A stretch of 32,341 nt of DNA from Sporohalobacter salinus (lineage in GTDB: Bacteria; Bacillota; Halanaerobiia; Halobacteroidales; Acetohalobiaceae). The first letter of the stretch is position 1; the number at the start of each line of letters is the position of its first letter. The notes below the pieces were generated by a model. The model did no database searches. It was not told the origin of the DNA and saw only the letters and a program-made list of their open reading frames with translations. The translations under genes were made by a program, and so were the position numbers. Where the stretch lies: assembly GCF_016908635.1 (NCBI RefSeq), contig NZ_JAFBEG010000022.1:1-32341 (forward strand). The letters run 5' to 3'. Below are positions 17,348 through 25,857 of the stretch, piece after piece.

Positions 17348-18706
17348 ATGAAAAAAGAAATAAAGCTTTTATTGATTTCTTTATTAATATTTAGCTGTTT
17401 TGTTGGTATAGCTTTAGTTAGGGGGAATAGTAAGCAGGAACTATCTATACCAGAAGTTAATTATTCTCACTTTAAGTTGGATAATGGTCTGCAAATTTAT
17501 GTCTTTGAAGACCATCAAGTTCCTTTAACCAACTTTTCCATCTGGTATAAAGTTGGTTCAATTGATGAGCCAGAAAGAACAGCTGGAATATCACACTTAT
17601 TAGAGCATATGATGTTTTTAGGTACTGATACATTAGAGAAAGATCAAGTACATAATTTAATAAAGTCAGTTGGTGGAATTAATAATGCTGGAACTACCTA
17701 TGATTATACAAAGTATTATGAAGAGGTTCCATCAGCGAAACTAGAATTGGCTATGGCTATTGAGGCTGATCGAATGAGAAATCTACTGATTGATCCAAAA
17801 GAATTTAAACGAGAACGTAAGGTTGTAAAACAGGAAAGACGCATGAGATTAGAAAATGAAGTCTATAAGTCAGCTTTAGAAAAGATACAGGCAAAAGCCT
17901 TTACAAAATCTCCTCTAAAACACACGGTAATTGGAAGAATGGATAGCCTTAATAATATTACTGATGAAGATATACGAAATTATTATACGAGATATTATGC
18001 TCCTAATAATGCGGTTATGGTAGTTTCTGGTGATGTTAAGCCGAAAAGAGTTTATAAATTAGCTAAAAAGTATTACGGTGATTATCAGTCGCAGAAAATT
18101 AAACGTTTAGAAGTAAAGGAACCTGAACAGAAAGAAGAGAAGTCTATCAAATTAGAAAAGATGGTTAAGTTACCAATGGTAAGTATGATGTATAAGATTC
18201 CTAAAGGTAATCATCCTGATATTGTTCCAATTGAAGCGTTACTTGATATTTGGATTAATAATGCAACTTCTCGAGTTAAGACAGAATTAAAACAGAAGCA
18301 GCAGATGATTGTTCAAGCAGGAGGCTTTCCACTTACCATTCGGCGGCCGGGTTATGTTTTAGTATATGGTATGCCCATGTCCGAAAAAATGATGGATCAG
18401 GTTAAGAAGGGTATAGATCAAGAATTACATAGATTAATTGAAGAAGGAATTACTGATGAAGAATTAAAGATAGTAAAGAAAAAAGTGTTAAAAAAGAATA
18501 TCTTTCAACAGAAAAAGACTTCTTCTACTGCTCGAATGGTAGCTAAGGATGTTATTCGTTATGGAAAACCTAAGTTTTATCAAAAGGAAATCGAACGATG
18601 GAAGAGTTTAACTAAGAAAGATGTAATTAGAGTAGCTAAAAAATACTTTACAGAGAATAATAGAACTGTGGGATATATAGTACCTAAAGAAGATAAGGAA
18701 GATTAA
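17348..18706 (+). CDS. M16 family zinc peptidase (catalytic)
   Basis: A pitrilysin-family (M16) peptidase of 452 residues. An N-terminal hydrophobic segment (about residues 6-24) is a signal or anchor, placing it outside the cytoplasm. The inverted zinc motif HLLEH is at residues 83-87, and the third zinc ligand is Glu163 in KQERRM, 76 residues later as is usual. The C-terminal M16 domain follows. It is immediately followed, 17 bp later, by a second M16 gene lacking the motif. Such pairs form heterodimers closed around short peptides, with one chain catalytic. Likely substrates are peptides in the envelope; none is identified. Confidence 0.9.
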   Translation: MKKEIKLLLISLLIFSCFVGIALVRGNSKQELSIPEVNYSHFKLDNGLQIYVFEDHQVPLTNFSIWYKVGSIDEPERTAGISHLLEHMMFLGTDTLEKDQVHNLIKSVGGINNAGTTYDYTKYYEEVPSAKLELAMAIEADRMRNLLIDPKEFKRERKVVKQERRMRLENEVYKSALEKIQAKAFTKSPLKHTVIGRMDSLNNITDEDIRNYYTRYYAPNNAVMVVSGDVKPKRVYKLAKKYYGDYQSQKIKRLEVKEPEQKEEKSIKLEKMVKLPMVSMMYKIPKGNHPDIVPIEALLDIWINNATSRVKTELKQKQQMIVQAGGFPLTIRRPGYVLVYGMPMSEKMMDQVKKGIDQELHRLIEEGITDEELKIVKKKVLKKNIFQQKKTSSTARMVAKDVIRYGKPKFYQKEIERWKSLTKKDVIRVAKKYFTENNRTVGYIVPKEDKED

Positions 18707-18723
18707 TTGAGATGGGAGTGATG

Positions 18724-20190
18724 ATGAAAATGAAGAGATCTACTCTAGCTTTAGTTTTAATTGTTATTATATCACTATTAGCAGTACAGACTTCTTATGC
18801 TGCGGTTGAGTTTGATCAAAAGTTATTTAAAAAGTTAGCTGAGAAAAAGAATAAGATACCTCAAATAAATATTCCAGATTATAAAAAAATAACTTTAGAT
18901 AATGGGATGACTATTTATTTAGTTAAAAATGATAAGCTACCGATTGTTGAATTAACAGGTTATATCAAAGGTGGTAGCAGACAAGAACGAAAAGATATAA
19001 GTGGAATTTCTAACTTTATGTTTGAGATGATGAATACTGGAACTAAAAACTTATCTGAACAGGATTTTTCACGCTACAAGGAATTAAATGGAATTAACTT
19101 TGGTTTTGGTGTCAAGAAGGACTGTTTTAAGTTTAAGGGAAAAGCTTTGAGTACAGATAAGGAAGCACTTATTTCTTTAATTGCAGATATATTACAAAAG
19201 CCTAAGTTTGATGCTAATTACTTTAAGCGAATTAAGCAGGAGATGAAACGGAAGTTGGCTCAGGCTAAGACTGAGGATGACTCATTATTGAATATGTATT
19301 ATTACCGGAATATATATGAGGATCATCCTTACTCTTTTAGTAATGATTTAGATTTAAGAATGGCTGCTTTAGATAATATAACTCCATCTAGCTTAAAAAA
19401 GTTTTATCATAGGAATATAGCTCCTAATAATATCGTATTAGGTGTTATTGGTGATATTGATGTAGATCAGATGGAAAAGATGCTAAAAGAACACTTTGGT
19501 GATTGGCCAAAACGAAAGGTTAAGATTAGACATCCAAAAGTTAAGACTAATAAAGATAATTACAATAAAGTAATCTTAGTCAATAAACCTAATGCAACAC
19601 AAGCTACAATCATGATGGGATATAAATTTTTCAGTAGTGATTTTGAAGATAGAGTTGCTTTTAAGATGGCCAACCGTGTTTATGGTGGCGGTGACTTTAG
19701 CAGTAGATTGATGGAAAATTTACGAACAGAAAAGGGATATGTCTATAGTATTTATTCGCGTGGAAGATATCATAAGTTAGGTGGCGATTATTATATTACT
19801 ACGGAAGTTAAGCCAACTAAGAGTGTTGAAACTATATCGGCAGTAAAAAAAGAAATGCTTTCTATTAAAAAAGGTAAAAACAAGATAAGTGAAGATGAAT
19901 TATTTAAGATTGTAAATCGTTATAATGCTTTATTTCCCAAAACCTATAAGTCTAAACTGAGTATTTTGAATAAAGTAATTTATGATACTGAGATTAGAGA
20001 TAGAGAGCCAGATTATATAAATAAATATATTCAGCAATATAATAGTTTAGATGCTGCTAAGGCACAGAAGGCGTTTAAAAAATATACTTATCCAGATAGA
20101 TTCTTAACAGTGATTGTAGGTAAAAAGGATAAAATTTTACCTCAGTTTAAGGAGAAGGAGATTGATGTAGAAGTAATAGAGATAAATTAA
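18724..20190 (+). CDS. M16 family peptidase-like partner (zinc motif lost)
   Basis: A secreted M16-fold protein with a clear signal peptide: MKMKRST, a hydrophobic core, then cleavage after TSYA. The position of the HxxEH zinc motif reads NFMFE (within SGISNFMFEMMNTGT), so it cannot bind catalytic zinc. The C-terminal domain keeps the substrate-binding arginine-tyrosine segment SRLMENLRTEKGYVYSIYS typical of the non-catalytic subunit. It should pair with the catalytic M16 protein encoded just upstream. Several in-frame ATGs lie close together (18712, 18721, 18724); GGGAG at 18714-18718 best fits 18724. Length is about 488 residues. A strong terminator follows. Confidence 0.88.
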   Translation: MKMKRSTLALVLIVIISLLAVQTSYAAVEFDQKLFKKLAEKKNKIPQINIPDYKKITLDNGMTIYLVKNDKLPIVELTGYIKGGSRQERKDISGISNFMFEMMNTGTKNLSEQDFSRYKELNGINFGFGVKKDCFKFKGKALSTDKEALISLIADILQKPKFDANYFKRIKQEMKRKLAQAKTEDDSLLNMYYYRNIYEDHPYSFSNDLDLRMAALDNITPSSLKKFYHRNIAPNNIVLGVIGDIDVDQMEKMLKEHFGDWPKRKVKIRHPKVKTNKDNYNKVILVNKPNATQATIMMGYKFFSSDFEDRVAFKMANRVYGGGDFSSRLMENLRTEKGYVYSIYSRGRYHKLGGDYYITTEVKPTKSVETISAVKKEMLSIKKGKNKISEDELFKIVNRYNALFPKTYKSKLSILNKVIYDTEIRDREPDYINKYIQQYNSLDAAKAQKAFKKYTYPDRFLTVIVGKKDKILPQFKEKEIDVEVIEIN

Positions 20191-20201
20191 AATCTAATAT
20201 G

Positions 20202-20240
20202 AAAAATGGCCTACCTCATTATGAGGTAGGCCATTTTTTT
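20202..20240 (+). terminator. Terminator after M16 pair
   Basis: AAAAATGGCCTACCTCAT (20202-20219) pairs perfectly with ATGAGGTAGGCCATTTTT (20221-20238), followed by TT. The following 160 bp up to pelD are AT-rich; I could not identify a convincing promoter or riboswitch there. Confidence 0.92.
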
Positions 20241-20400
20241 ATGTATTAGAAAATATTAGTTTATTAATTAGATTTTATTTTTAATTTCTAATTAGTGGTG
20301 AAAATAGATTAAATTTTATAGATTATTTTGAAGGATAATACAGAAATATGACGAAATTTATAAGATGAAGTATTATTTATGAATAGAATATGATAAGGGA

Positions 20401-21633
20401 TTGGTAGTTTTGAATTTTAGAAGGTTTAAGTATTCTGCAATAGAGACCTTAATTTTAAATTTAATTATTTTTGGCATCTATTTCATGTTTAATCCGGCTC
20501 GAGAAGAATTTTTAACTTTGAATGTACATCCTTTGTTAATAGTTACAGCAGTTATCTCATTACGGTATGGGAATTATTTAGGTCTATTGAGTGCGACAAT
20601 TGCTTCATTTACATTTGGTACTGCTTATTATTTATTAGGTAAAGATTTATATCTTTTAGTGATGGATTTTAAATATTATAAATTTTTATTAATGTTTTAC
20701 TTTGCTGCTGTACTATTAGGACGATTTAGAGATAATTATGAAATGAAATTACGTAATCGGAAACGGGAATATCAACAGTTGAAAACAAATTATGATCAGC
20801 TGCAGAAGAATTATGAACAGATTGAAATGGTAAATAGTGAATTAAAGAAGCAGATTGTAGAAGCGGAGGATAGTATTTTATCTCTTTATCAGATAGCTTC
20901 TTCATTAGAAAGGTTAGATTCTGAAGAAGTTTATACAGAAGTGATGGGGGTTTTGACTAAGTTTTTGGAAGCAGAAGTGGTTTCGATCTATCTGTTAAAT
21001 GATAGAGGGGATTTTTTACGTTTGAAACTTAGATTAGGAGAAGAGAGCAGGCTGCAGAATTCTATTGAACTGGAAGAGTTTTCTGCTTTGCAGTTAGTAG
21101 TTTCAGAACAGAAAGTTATAAAAAAGAGCGGCCAACATAGGAGAGATACTCCATTGCTGTCAGCTCCGATCATAAATCAAGAAGAAGTTATAGGGATAAT
21201 TAATATTGAGAAGATGAATTTTAATCGAGTTACAGATTATAATTATAATTTATTTAAGATAATCATTGATTGGATTAATCAGGCTTTAGCTAGAGCTGTG
21301 TTAGTAGAAGATAGAACTAATGGAACTAAGTATCATAAAGAGACTGGAATTATGAAATATGAAGACTTTAAAGAGAGGCTTGCTGAGGAAAAAAAGCGTA
21401 AGGAACGTTATGGAATGGAGTATAGTTTATTGAAATTTAAGAATAAGGCGCTTGCTTTAGTTGATATCGATAGAAAGTTTCAACAATTAGTGAGAGGTGT
21501 CGATGTAATAAGTTATGACCAACAACAAGATATAATTTATGTTCTTCTTCCAGCGACTCCGCGTAAGTTTATACCTAAAATTGAAGATAGAATACTTGCA
21601 GTTTTTAATGAAGAAGTGGAGCGATTAGAATGA
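20401..21633 (+). CDS. pelD: PelD-like c-di-GMP receptor of Pel polysaccharide synthesis
   Basis: PelD is the inner-membrane protein that switches on Pel polysaccharide synthesis when it binds cyclic di-GMP. This 410-residue protein has the family layout: about four membrane helices (residues 13-105), a coiled coil (about 110-160), a GAF domain (about 160-300) and a degenerate GGDEF-like domain. No GGDEF active site is present, but an RxxD inhibitory-site motif, RGVD at residues 365-368, is preserved. It falls at the same place as the c-di-GMP contact pair R367/D370 of Pseudomonas PelD. The start is TTG 20401 or TTG 20410, both with weak ribosome binding sites, so translation may be low. Its stop overlaps the next start (ATGA). 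Confidence 0.85.
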   Translation: MVVLNFRRFKYSAIETLILNLIIFGIYFMFNPAREEFLTLNVHPLLIVTAVISLRYGNYLGLLSATIASFTFGTAYYLLGKDLYLLVMDFKYYKFLLMFYFAAVLLGRFRDNYEMKLRNRKREYQQLKTNYDQLQKNYEQIEMVNSELKKQIVEAEDSILSLYQIASSLERLDSEEVYTEVMGVLTKFLEAEVVSIYLLNDRGDFLRLKLRLGEESRLQNSIELEEFSALQLVVSEQKVIKKSGQHRRDTPLLSAPIINQEEVIGIINIEKMNFNRVTDYNYNLFKIIIDWINQALARAVLVEDRTNGTKYHKETGIMKYEDFKERLAEEKKRKERYGMEYSLLKFKNKALALVDIDRKFQQLVRGVDVISYDQQQDIIYVLLPATPRKFIPKIEDRILAVFNEEVERLE

Positions 21634-23459
21634 TTAAAAAGAAGTACTTTTTTTATTTAATGTTAATTATTCTAGTGTCTGCTTTGTTAGTTCAAGTTTT
21701 TAAGTCAGGGAGAATAGAGAGAATTTTAAGAGTTAATCAAAAGCAAGCTAAACAGGAGTTTGAAACTGTGTCTGCGTCATTACCTGAGAAATATCAACGG
21801 GTATTAGTTGCTTATTCTCGTGAAACGGAATCAACTAATAAAATTTATCAAAATATTTATCATACTTTTCGCTTAGCCAAGATACAGGCTGAGTTTTGTA
21901 GTATAGACTCTACAGATTTAGCTGCCAAAATAGATAATTTAACTAGTAATGATTTGTTAGTAATAGCTGCTGAAGATCTTAATCGTTTGAATGAAGATAA
22001 GGTAGTTTTAAATCATGTTGCAAATGGAGGTAAGGTTGTCTTTTTAATTAGATCTTATTATCCGGAGTTTAATAACTTAGTAGGAATTGAGAGTTTTAAA
22101 GGAGAGAAGTTAGTAACTGGTTTTAAGTTTGAACAGGGACTTTTTCCTGGGCTTGATGGACTAGAAATTGAGACTGCTAAAATTAATAATTCTATTCTTG
22201 ATGTTGAGCTTAAATCAAAAGTAGAGGTTTTGGCTACAGCTCAAAAGGAGCCTTTAATTTGGTTAAATAATTATGGGCAGGGAAAAGTATTATATGTTAA
22301 TTCTAATTTAATGGAACATAAATATAATCGTGGTTTATTGTTACAGTATATTTCTTATTTAACAGATTATTTTTTAACTACTATTTTTAATGGTAAGTTA
22401 GTTAATATTGATGACTTTCCTGCGCCGATTAAGCAGGGAAAAGATGATATTATTTATGAGCAGTATCATATGACTAATCGACAATTTTATAAGAATATTT
22501 GGTGGTCTGCTCTTTATAATATGAGTCAAAGATATAATTTGAAGTATACGGGGTTGGTGATTGGAAGTTATAATCTTCAGACTTCAGGTTCTTTACCAGA
22601 TTTTTATCAACAGAATTTAGAAGATATTAAGTATTTTGGTCGTCGCTTAGCAGAAGCAGGAGGAGAATTAGGGATTCATGGATATAATCATAATTCTTTA
22701 GCCTTAGCTGGAGAGATGAATTTTAATGAATACGGTTATTATCCTTGGGAGTCTCGACTGGTAATGGAGAAAGGGTTGATGAAGTTAAAGAAAGCATTAA
22801 AGAGTATGTATGGGGATATTAATGTTTATACTTATGTACCTCCATCTAATATTATTTCTCGCACTGGGAAGATAGCAGTTAAGAATATTTTTCCGGAATT
22901 GAAGGTGTTGGCAGGTCTATATACAGCTTCTAAAGAGCAGGGAATTTTAAAGCAGGAATTTGGCCCAGATCCTGACTTGCCAGGAGTCTATTGTTTGCCG
23001 CGGTTGAGCTCAGGTTATGATTATAATCCGAGTATTATGTGGAATATATATAATGGAATTGCTCATTATGGTATCTTTAATCACTTTATACATCCTGATG
23101 ATTTGTTGGATGAACAGCGTAGAAAGGGAAGAACATGGCGTGAGTTAAAAAATAATTTAGAACAAATTTTTAGCAATCTTTATAGTCATTATTCTTTCTT
23201 ACAGCCGATGACGAATTTAGAAGGTTATATGAATTATCGGAAGCTAGAAGATTTAGAAGTCTATTCTTATCAGCGTGAAGATGTTATTTATATTCATTAT
23301 CGGCAGGGAGTTATGCCGGTTAATCACTTTTTGCGGCTGAGAACAGGTCGGATTAGTCAGGTTCAGGGGGGAGATTTTCAGTTATTAAAGGAATATGGTG
23401 ATCATAGATTATACTTTATTACCGGTAAGCAGTCGGTTGTGAAGATTGAATTAAGGTGA
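21630..23459 (+). CDS. PelA-like membrane-anchored polysaccharide deacetylase (DUF2194 type)
   Basis: The 609-residue protein has one N-terminal membrane helix (residues 6-24). A Rossmann-like domain at about 55-245 (RVLVAYSRETEST, LLVIAAEDLNRL, NGGKVVFLI, GKVLYVNSN) recalls the middle domain of PelA. A carbohydrate-esterase domain from about 255 to 560 shows a paired Asp261-Asp262 (IDDFPAP) and HxxxH metal ligands His350 and His354 (LGIHGYNHNS), so deacetylase chemistry is likely. The GH166 hydrolase domain at the N-terminus of Pseudomonas PelA is missing, as in the deacetylase-only PelA described for Bacillus cereus pel clusters. It overlaps pelD by 4 bp. Partial deacetylation of the GalNAc-rich polymer outside the membrane is the likely role. 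Confidence 0.82.
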   Translation: MIKKKYFFYLMLIILVSALLVQVFKSGRIERILRVNQKQAKQEFETVSASLPEKYQRVLVAYSRETESTNKIYQNIYHTFRLAKIQAEFCSIDSTDLAAKIDNLTSNDLLVIAAEDLNRLNEDKVVLNHVANGGKVVFLIRSYYPEFNNLVGIESFKGEKLVTGFKFEQGLFPGLDGLEIETAKINNSILDVELKSKVEVLATAQKEPLIWLNNYGQGKVLYVNSNLMEHKYNRGLLLQYISYLTDYFLTTIFNGKLVNIDDFPAPIKQGKDDIIYEQYHMTNRQFYKNIWWSALYNMSQRYNLKYTGLVIGSYNLQTSGSLPDFYQQNLEDIKYFGRRLAEAGGELGIHGYNHNSLALAGEMNFNEYGYYPWESRLVMEKGLMKLKKALKSMYGDINVYTYVPPSNIISRTGKIAVKNIFPELKVLAGLYTASKEQGILKQEFGPDPDLPGVYCLPRLSSGYDYNPSIMWNIYNGIAHYGIFNHFIHPDDLLDEQRRKGRTWRELKNNLEQIFSNLYSHYSFLQPMTNLEGYMNYRKLEDLEVYSYQREDVIYIHYRQGVMPVNHFLRLRTGRISQVQGGDFQLLKEYGDHRLYFITGKQSVVKIELR

Positions 23460-23463
23460 TTTT

Positions 23464-24426
23464 ATGAATCTACTTTATTGGATATTTAATTTAATAATAA
23501 CAGCAGTAGAAATTACTATTTTAATTTTTATGTTTTATAAAGCTTATTTTAGCTTGGAATTATTTATTATCTGTCACTTATTAATTAGCCTACTTTATTG
23601 GCGCTTAAACAGACAATTGAAGAATAATTTTTCGCTAGCTTATTATTTAGTTTTATTAATGCCGGGAATTGGTTTAGTAGTAGTAACGATTATTAATTTT
23701 TTATTACAGGCTAAGGGGACTAGCGACGGACTAATATCTGATTATGAAGAGTATTTATCTTTTGTAGAAAGCTTTACAGAGGAGACGGAAGTTGATTTAG
23801 ATGAGGAGTTAAATCAACTTAGTATATTGGACAAGCTCAAGTATAGTAGTGAACAAGAGAAGAAGCAGGCTATCATTAATTTTACTACTGAAGATATATC
23901 ACTGCAGGTTGATATTCTCAAAGAAGCTTTGACTGATGATAATCCAGAGGTTGCTCACTATGCTGCATCAACGCTTAATCTTTTGGAAACAAATTTTGAA
24001 GAGAAAATTGAAGAGTTAATGATAGAGTATCGCCAGACAAATGAGATAGACTATTTGGGAGAATTAATTGAAGAATATGAGTATTATATTGAATCTAGCT
24101 TATTGAAGGCAGAGGTTAAATCAGTTTATGTACAGGATTATATTGAAATCTTGTTGGAAGCAAAAGAAAAGTTTAAGTCAGTATATGAGATTGATTTAAA
24201 GCTGACCAAAGCTTATAAACAGTTAGAAAAATATGAAAAGGCTATAGGTTTATTACAGGAATTGATTAAACAGTATCCCTATCGATATGAAGCTTATTTA
24301 AAATTAATGGAATTATATTATGATTTAGATCAGGAAAGTAAGATGTTGGAATTAATAGAGAAGATAGAGGGATTAGAGATTCATTTGCCAGAAGAAGTGA
24401 GAAAGCAGATTGAATTTTGGCAGTAG
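23464..24426 (+). CDS. pelE: PelE-like membrane TPR protein
   Basis: A 320-residue protein with about three membrane helices in the first 80 residues and a long helical cytosolic part. Residues from about 140 to 320 resemble HEAT/TPR repeats (ALTDDNPEVAHYAASTLNLL; AYKQLEKYEKAIGLLQELIK; AYLKLMELYYDLDQESKML). PelE in Pseudomonas has the same arrangement and length and forms a complex with PelD, PelF and PelG that tethers the glycosyltransferase to the membrane. Sequence alone is not diagnostic; the position between a PelA-like deacetylase and PelF is what settles the call. A GGTG ribosome binding site overlaps the end of the previous gene. Confidence 0.78.
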   Translation: MNLLYWIFNLIITAVEITILIFMFYKAYFSLELFIICHLLISLLYWRLNRQLKNNFSLAYYLVLLMPGIGLVVVTIINFLLQAKGTSDGLISDYEEYLSFVESFTEETEVDLDEELNQLSILDKLKYSSEQEKKQAIINFTTEDISLQVDILKEALTDDNPEVAHYAASTLNLLETNFEEKIEELMIEYRQTNEIDYLGELIEEYEYYIESSLLKAEVKSVYVQDYIEILLEAKEKFKSVYEIDLKLTKAYKQLEKYEKAIGLLQELIKQYPYRYEAYLKLMELYYDLDQESKMLELIEKIEGLEIHLPEEVRKQIEFWQ

Positions 24427-24438
24427 GGAGTGTAGATT

Positions 24439-25857
24439 ATGGAGGTCTGTGTATTACTTGAGGGTTCATATCCTTATGTTGCTGGAGGAGTTTCGTCTTG
24501 GATCTATTTTTTAATGAGTCAGTTATCAGATATAGATTTTAAGTTGGTCTCTATTATGCCTTCACGTAAGGAAGAATTAGATTATAAATATCCTGTTCCG
24601 GATAATGTGTTAGAAATAAAGACTATATATTTAGATGATTTTAAACAGTTGAAAACATCTAGATGGCAAAGAGAGCCTAAAATAGATGATAGAGAAATAG
24701 CTGAATTAACTAAGTTTTTTGGCTGTCAAGAAGATATTGACTGGCAGATGGTAACTGAGATTATTTGTGATTCTAATAGGATAGGCAATGCAGTGGAGTT
24801 TTTACAGAGTAAAACTTTTTGGGAGATTTTACTGAAGGTTTATCAACAGCAGTTTAGCCAACAAGGATTTAATCAATATTTTTGGACTATGCGTTCGATT
24901 TTTTTGCCGGTAATTCATATTATGCAGCAGAAGCTGCCTACGGCTGATATCTATCATTCTCTTGCTACTGGTTATGCAGGTTTGTTGGGGCTTTTGGCAC
25001 AGATTAAATATAATCAAGCTTTTATATTGACTGAACATGGTATTTATGCTCGGGAACGTGAAGAGGAGATTCTTAAAACGGGGTGGATAGAAGGAAACTA
25101 TAAGCAGTTATTAATTGATTTCTTTTATTTTCTATCTACTGGTGTCTATCGAAATGCAGATAGAGTAATTTCTCTGTTTAATCGTAATCGTGAAATTCAG
25201 CTAAAGTTAGGTGCTTTACCTGATAAGACAATGGTATTACCCAATGGGGTTGATTTGGATCGGTTTACGACTGAGAAAGAAGAACATCAAGGATTAAATC
25301 TAGGAGCTATTGTAAGGATAGTACCAATTAAGGATATTAAGACTTTAATTAAAGCTTTTAAGCTTGTAAATAATGAACTATCAAATGTGAAGTTATACTT
25401 AATTGGACCTTATGAAGAGGATAAGGAGTATTATTTGGAGTGTAAAAAATTAATTAAAAAACTGGATTTAGAAGAAGATATAATTATTACAGGTCGAGTG
25501 GAGGTAACAGATTACTTAAAGAAGTTAGATCTTTTAGTTCTAACTTCAATTTCTGAAGGGCAGCCGTTGGTAATGCTAGAGGGATTTGCTGCTGAGATTC
25601 CTTTTGTAGCAACTGATGTAGGTTCTTGTAGGGAATTAATAGAAGGAGGACCTGAAGATGATTTGGGTTCAGCAGGGATTATTACTAATCCGGCTTCTTA
25701 TGTTGAGACAGCAGAGGCAATAATTAAATTATTACAGGATAAAGAATTAAGAACTGAGATGGGGAAAATAGGGTGTAAGAGAGTAGAAAAATATTACAAT
25801 CAAGAAGAATTAGTTAATAATTATCAACAGCTTTATGAGCAGTTAGGAGGTTGTTAA
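24439..25857 (+). CDS. pelF: PelF glycosyltransferase (GT4)
   Basis: PelF is the cytosolic GT-B glycosyltransferase that polymerises the Pel polysaccharide from UDP-sugar. The protein (472 residues) begins with the characteristic CVLLEGSYPYVAGGVSSW. It has PNGVDLDRF at about 268 and the GT4 EX7E motif with Glu373 and Glu381 in EGQPLVMLE. TEHGIYAREREEE is also typical of the family. Length is close to Pseudomonas PelF. It follows pelE by 12 bp and its stop codon shares one base with the pelG start (TAATG). Confidence 0.93.
   Translation: MEVCVLLEGSYPYVAGGVSSWIYFLMSQLSDIDFKLVSIMPSRKEELDYKYPVPDNVLEIKTIYLDDFKQLKTSRWQREPKIDDREIAELTKFFGCQEDIDWQMVTEIICDSNRIGNAVEFLQSKTFWEILLKVYQQQFSQQGFNQYFWTMRSIFLPVIHIMQQKLPTADIYHSLATGYAGLLGLLAQIKYNQAFILTEHGIYAREREEEILKTGWIEGNYKQLLIDFFYFLSTGVYRNADRVISLFNRNREIQLKLGALPDKTMVLPNGVDLDRFTTEKEEHQGLNLGAIVRIVPIKDIKTLIKAFKLVNNELSNVKLYLIGPYEEDKEYYLECKKLIKKLDLEEDIIITGRVEVTDYLKKLDLLVLTSISEGQPLVMLEGFAAEIPFVATDVGSCRELIEGGPEDDLGSAGIITNPASYVETAEAIIKLLQDKELRTEMGKIGCKRVEKYYNQEELVNNYQQLYEQLGGC

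Noticed and set aside
20241-20400. Riboswitch before pelD
   Set aside because: The gap is AT-rich with only short imperfect inverted repeats; no GEMM core or terminator/antiterminator pair is visible.
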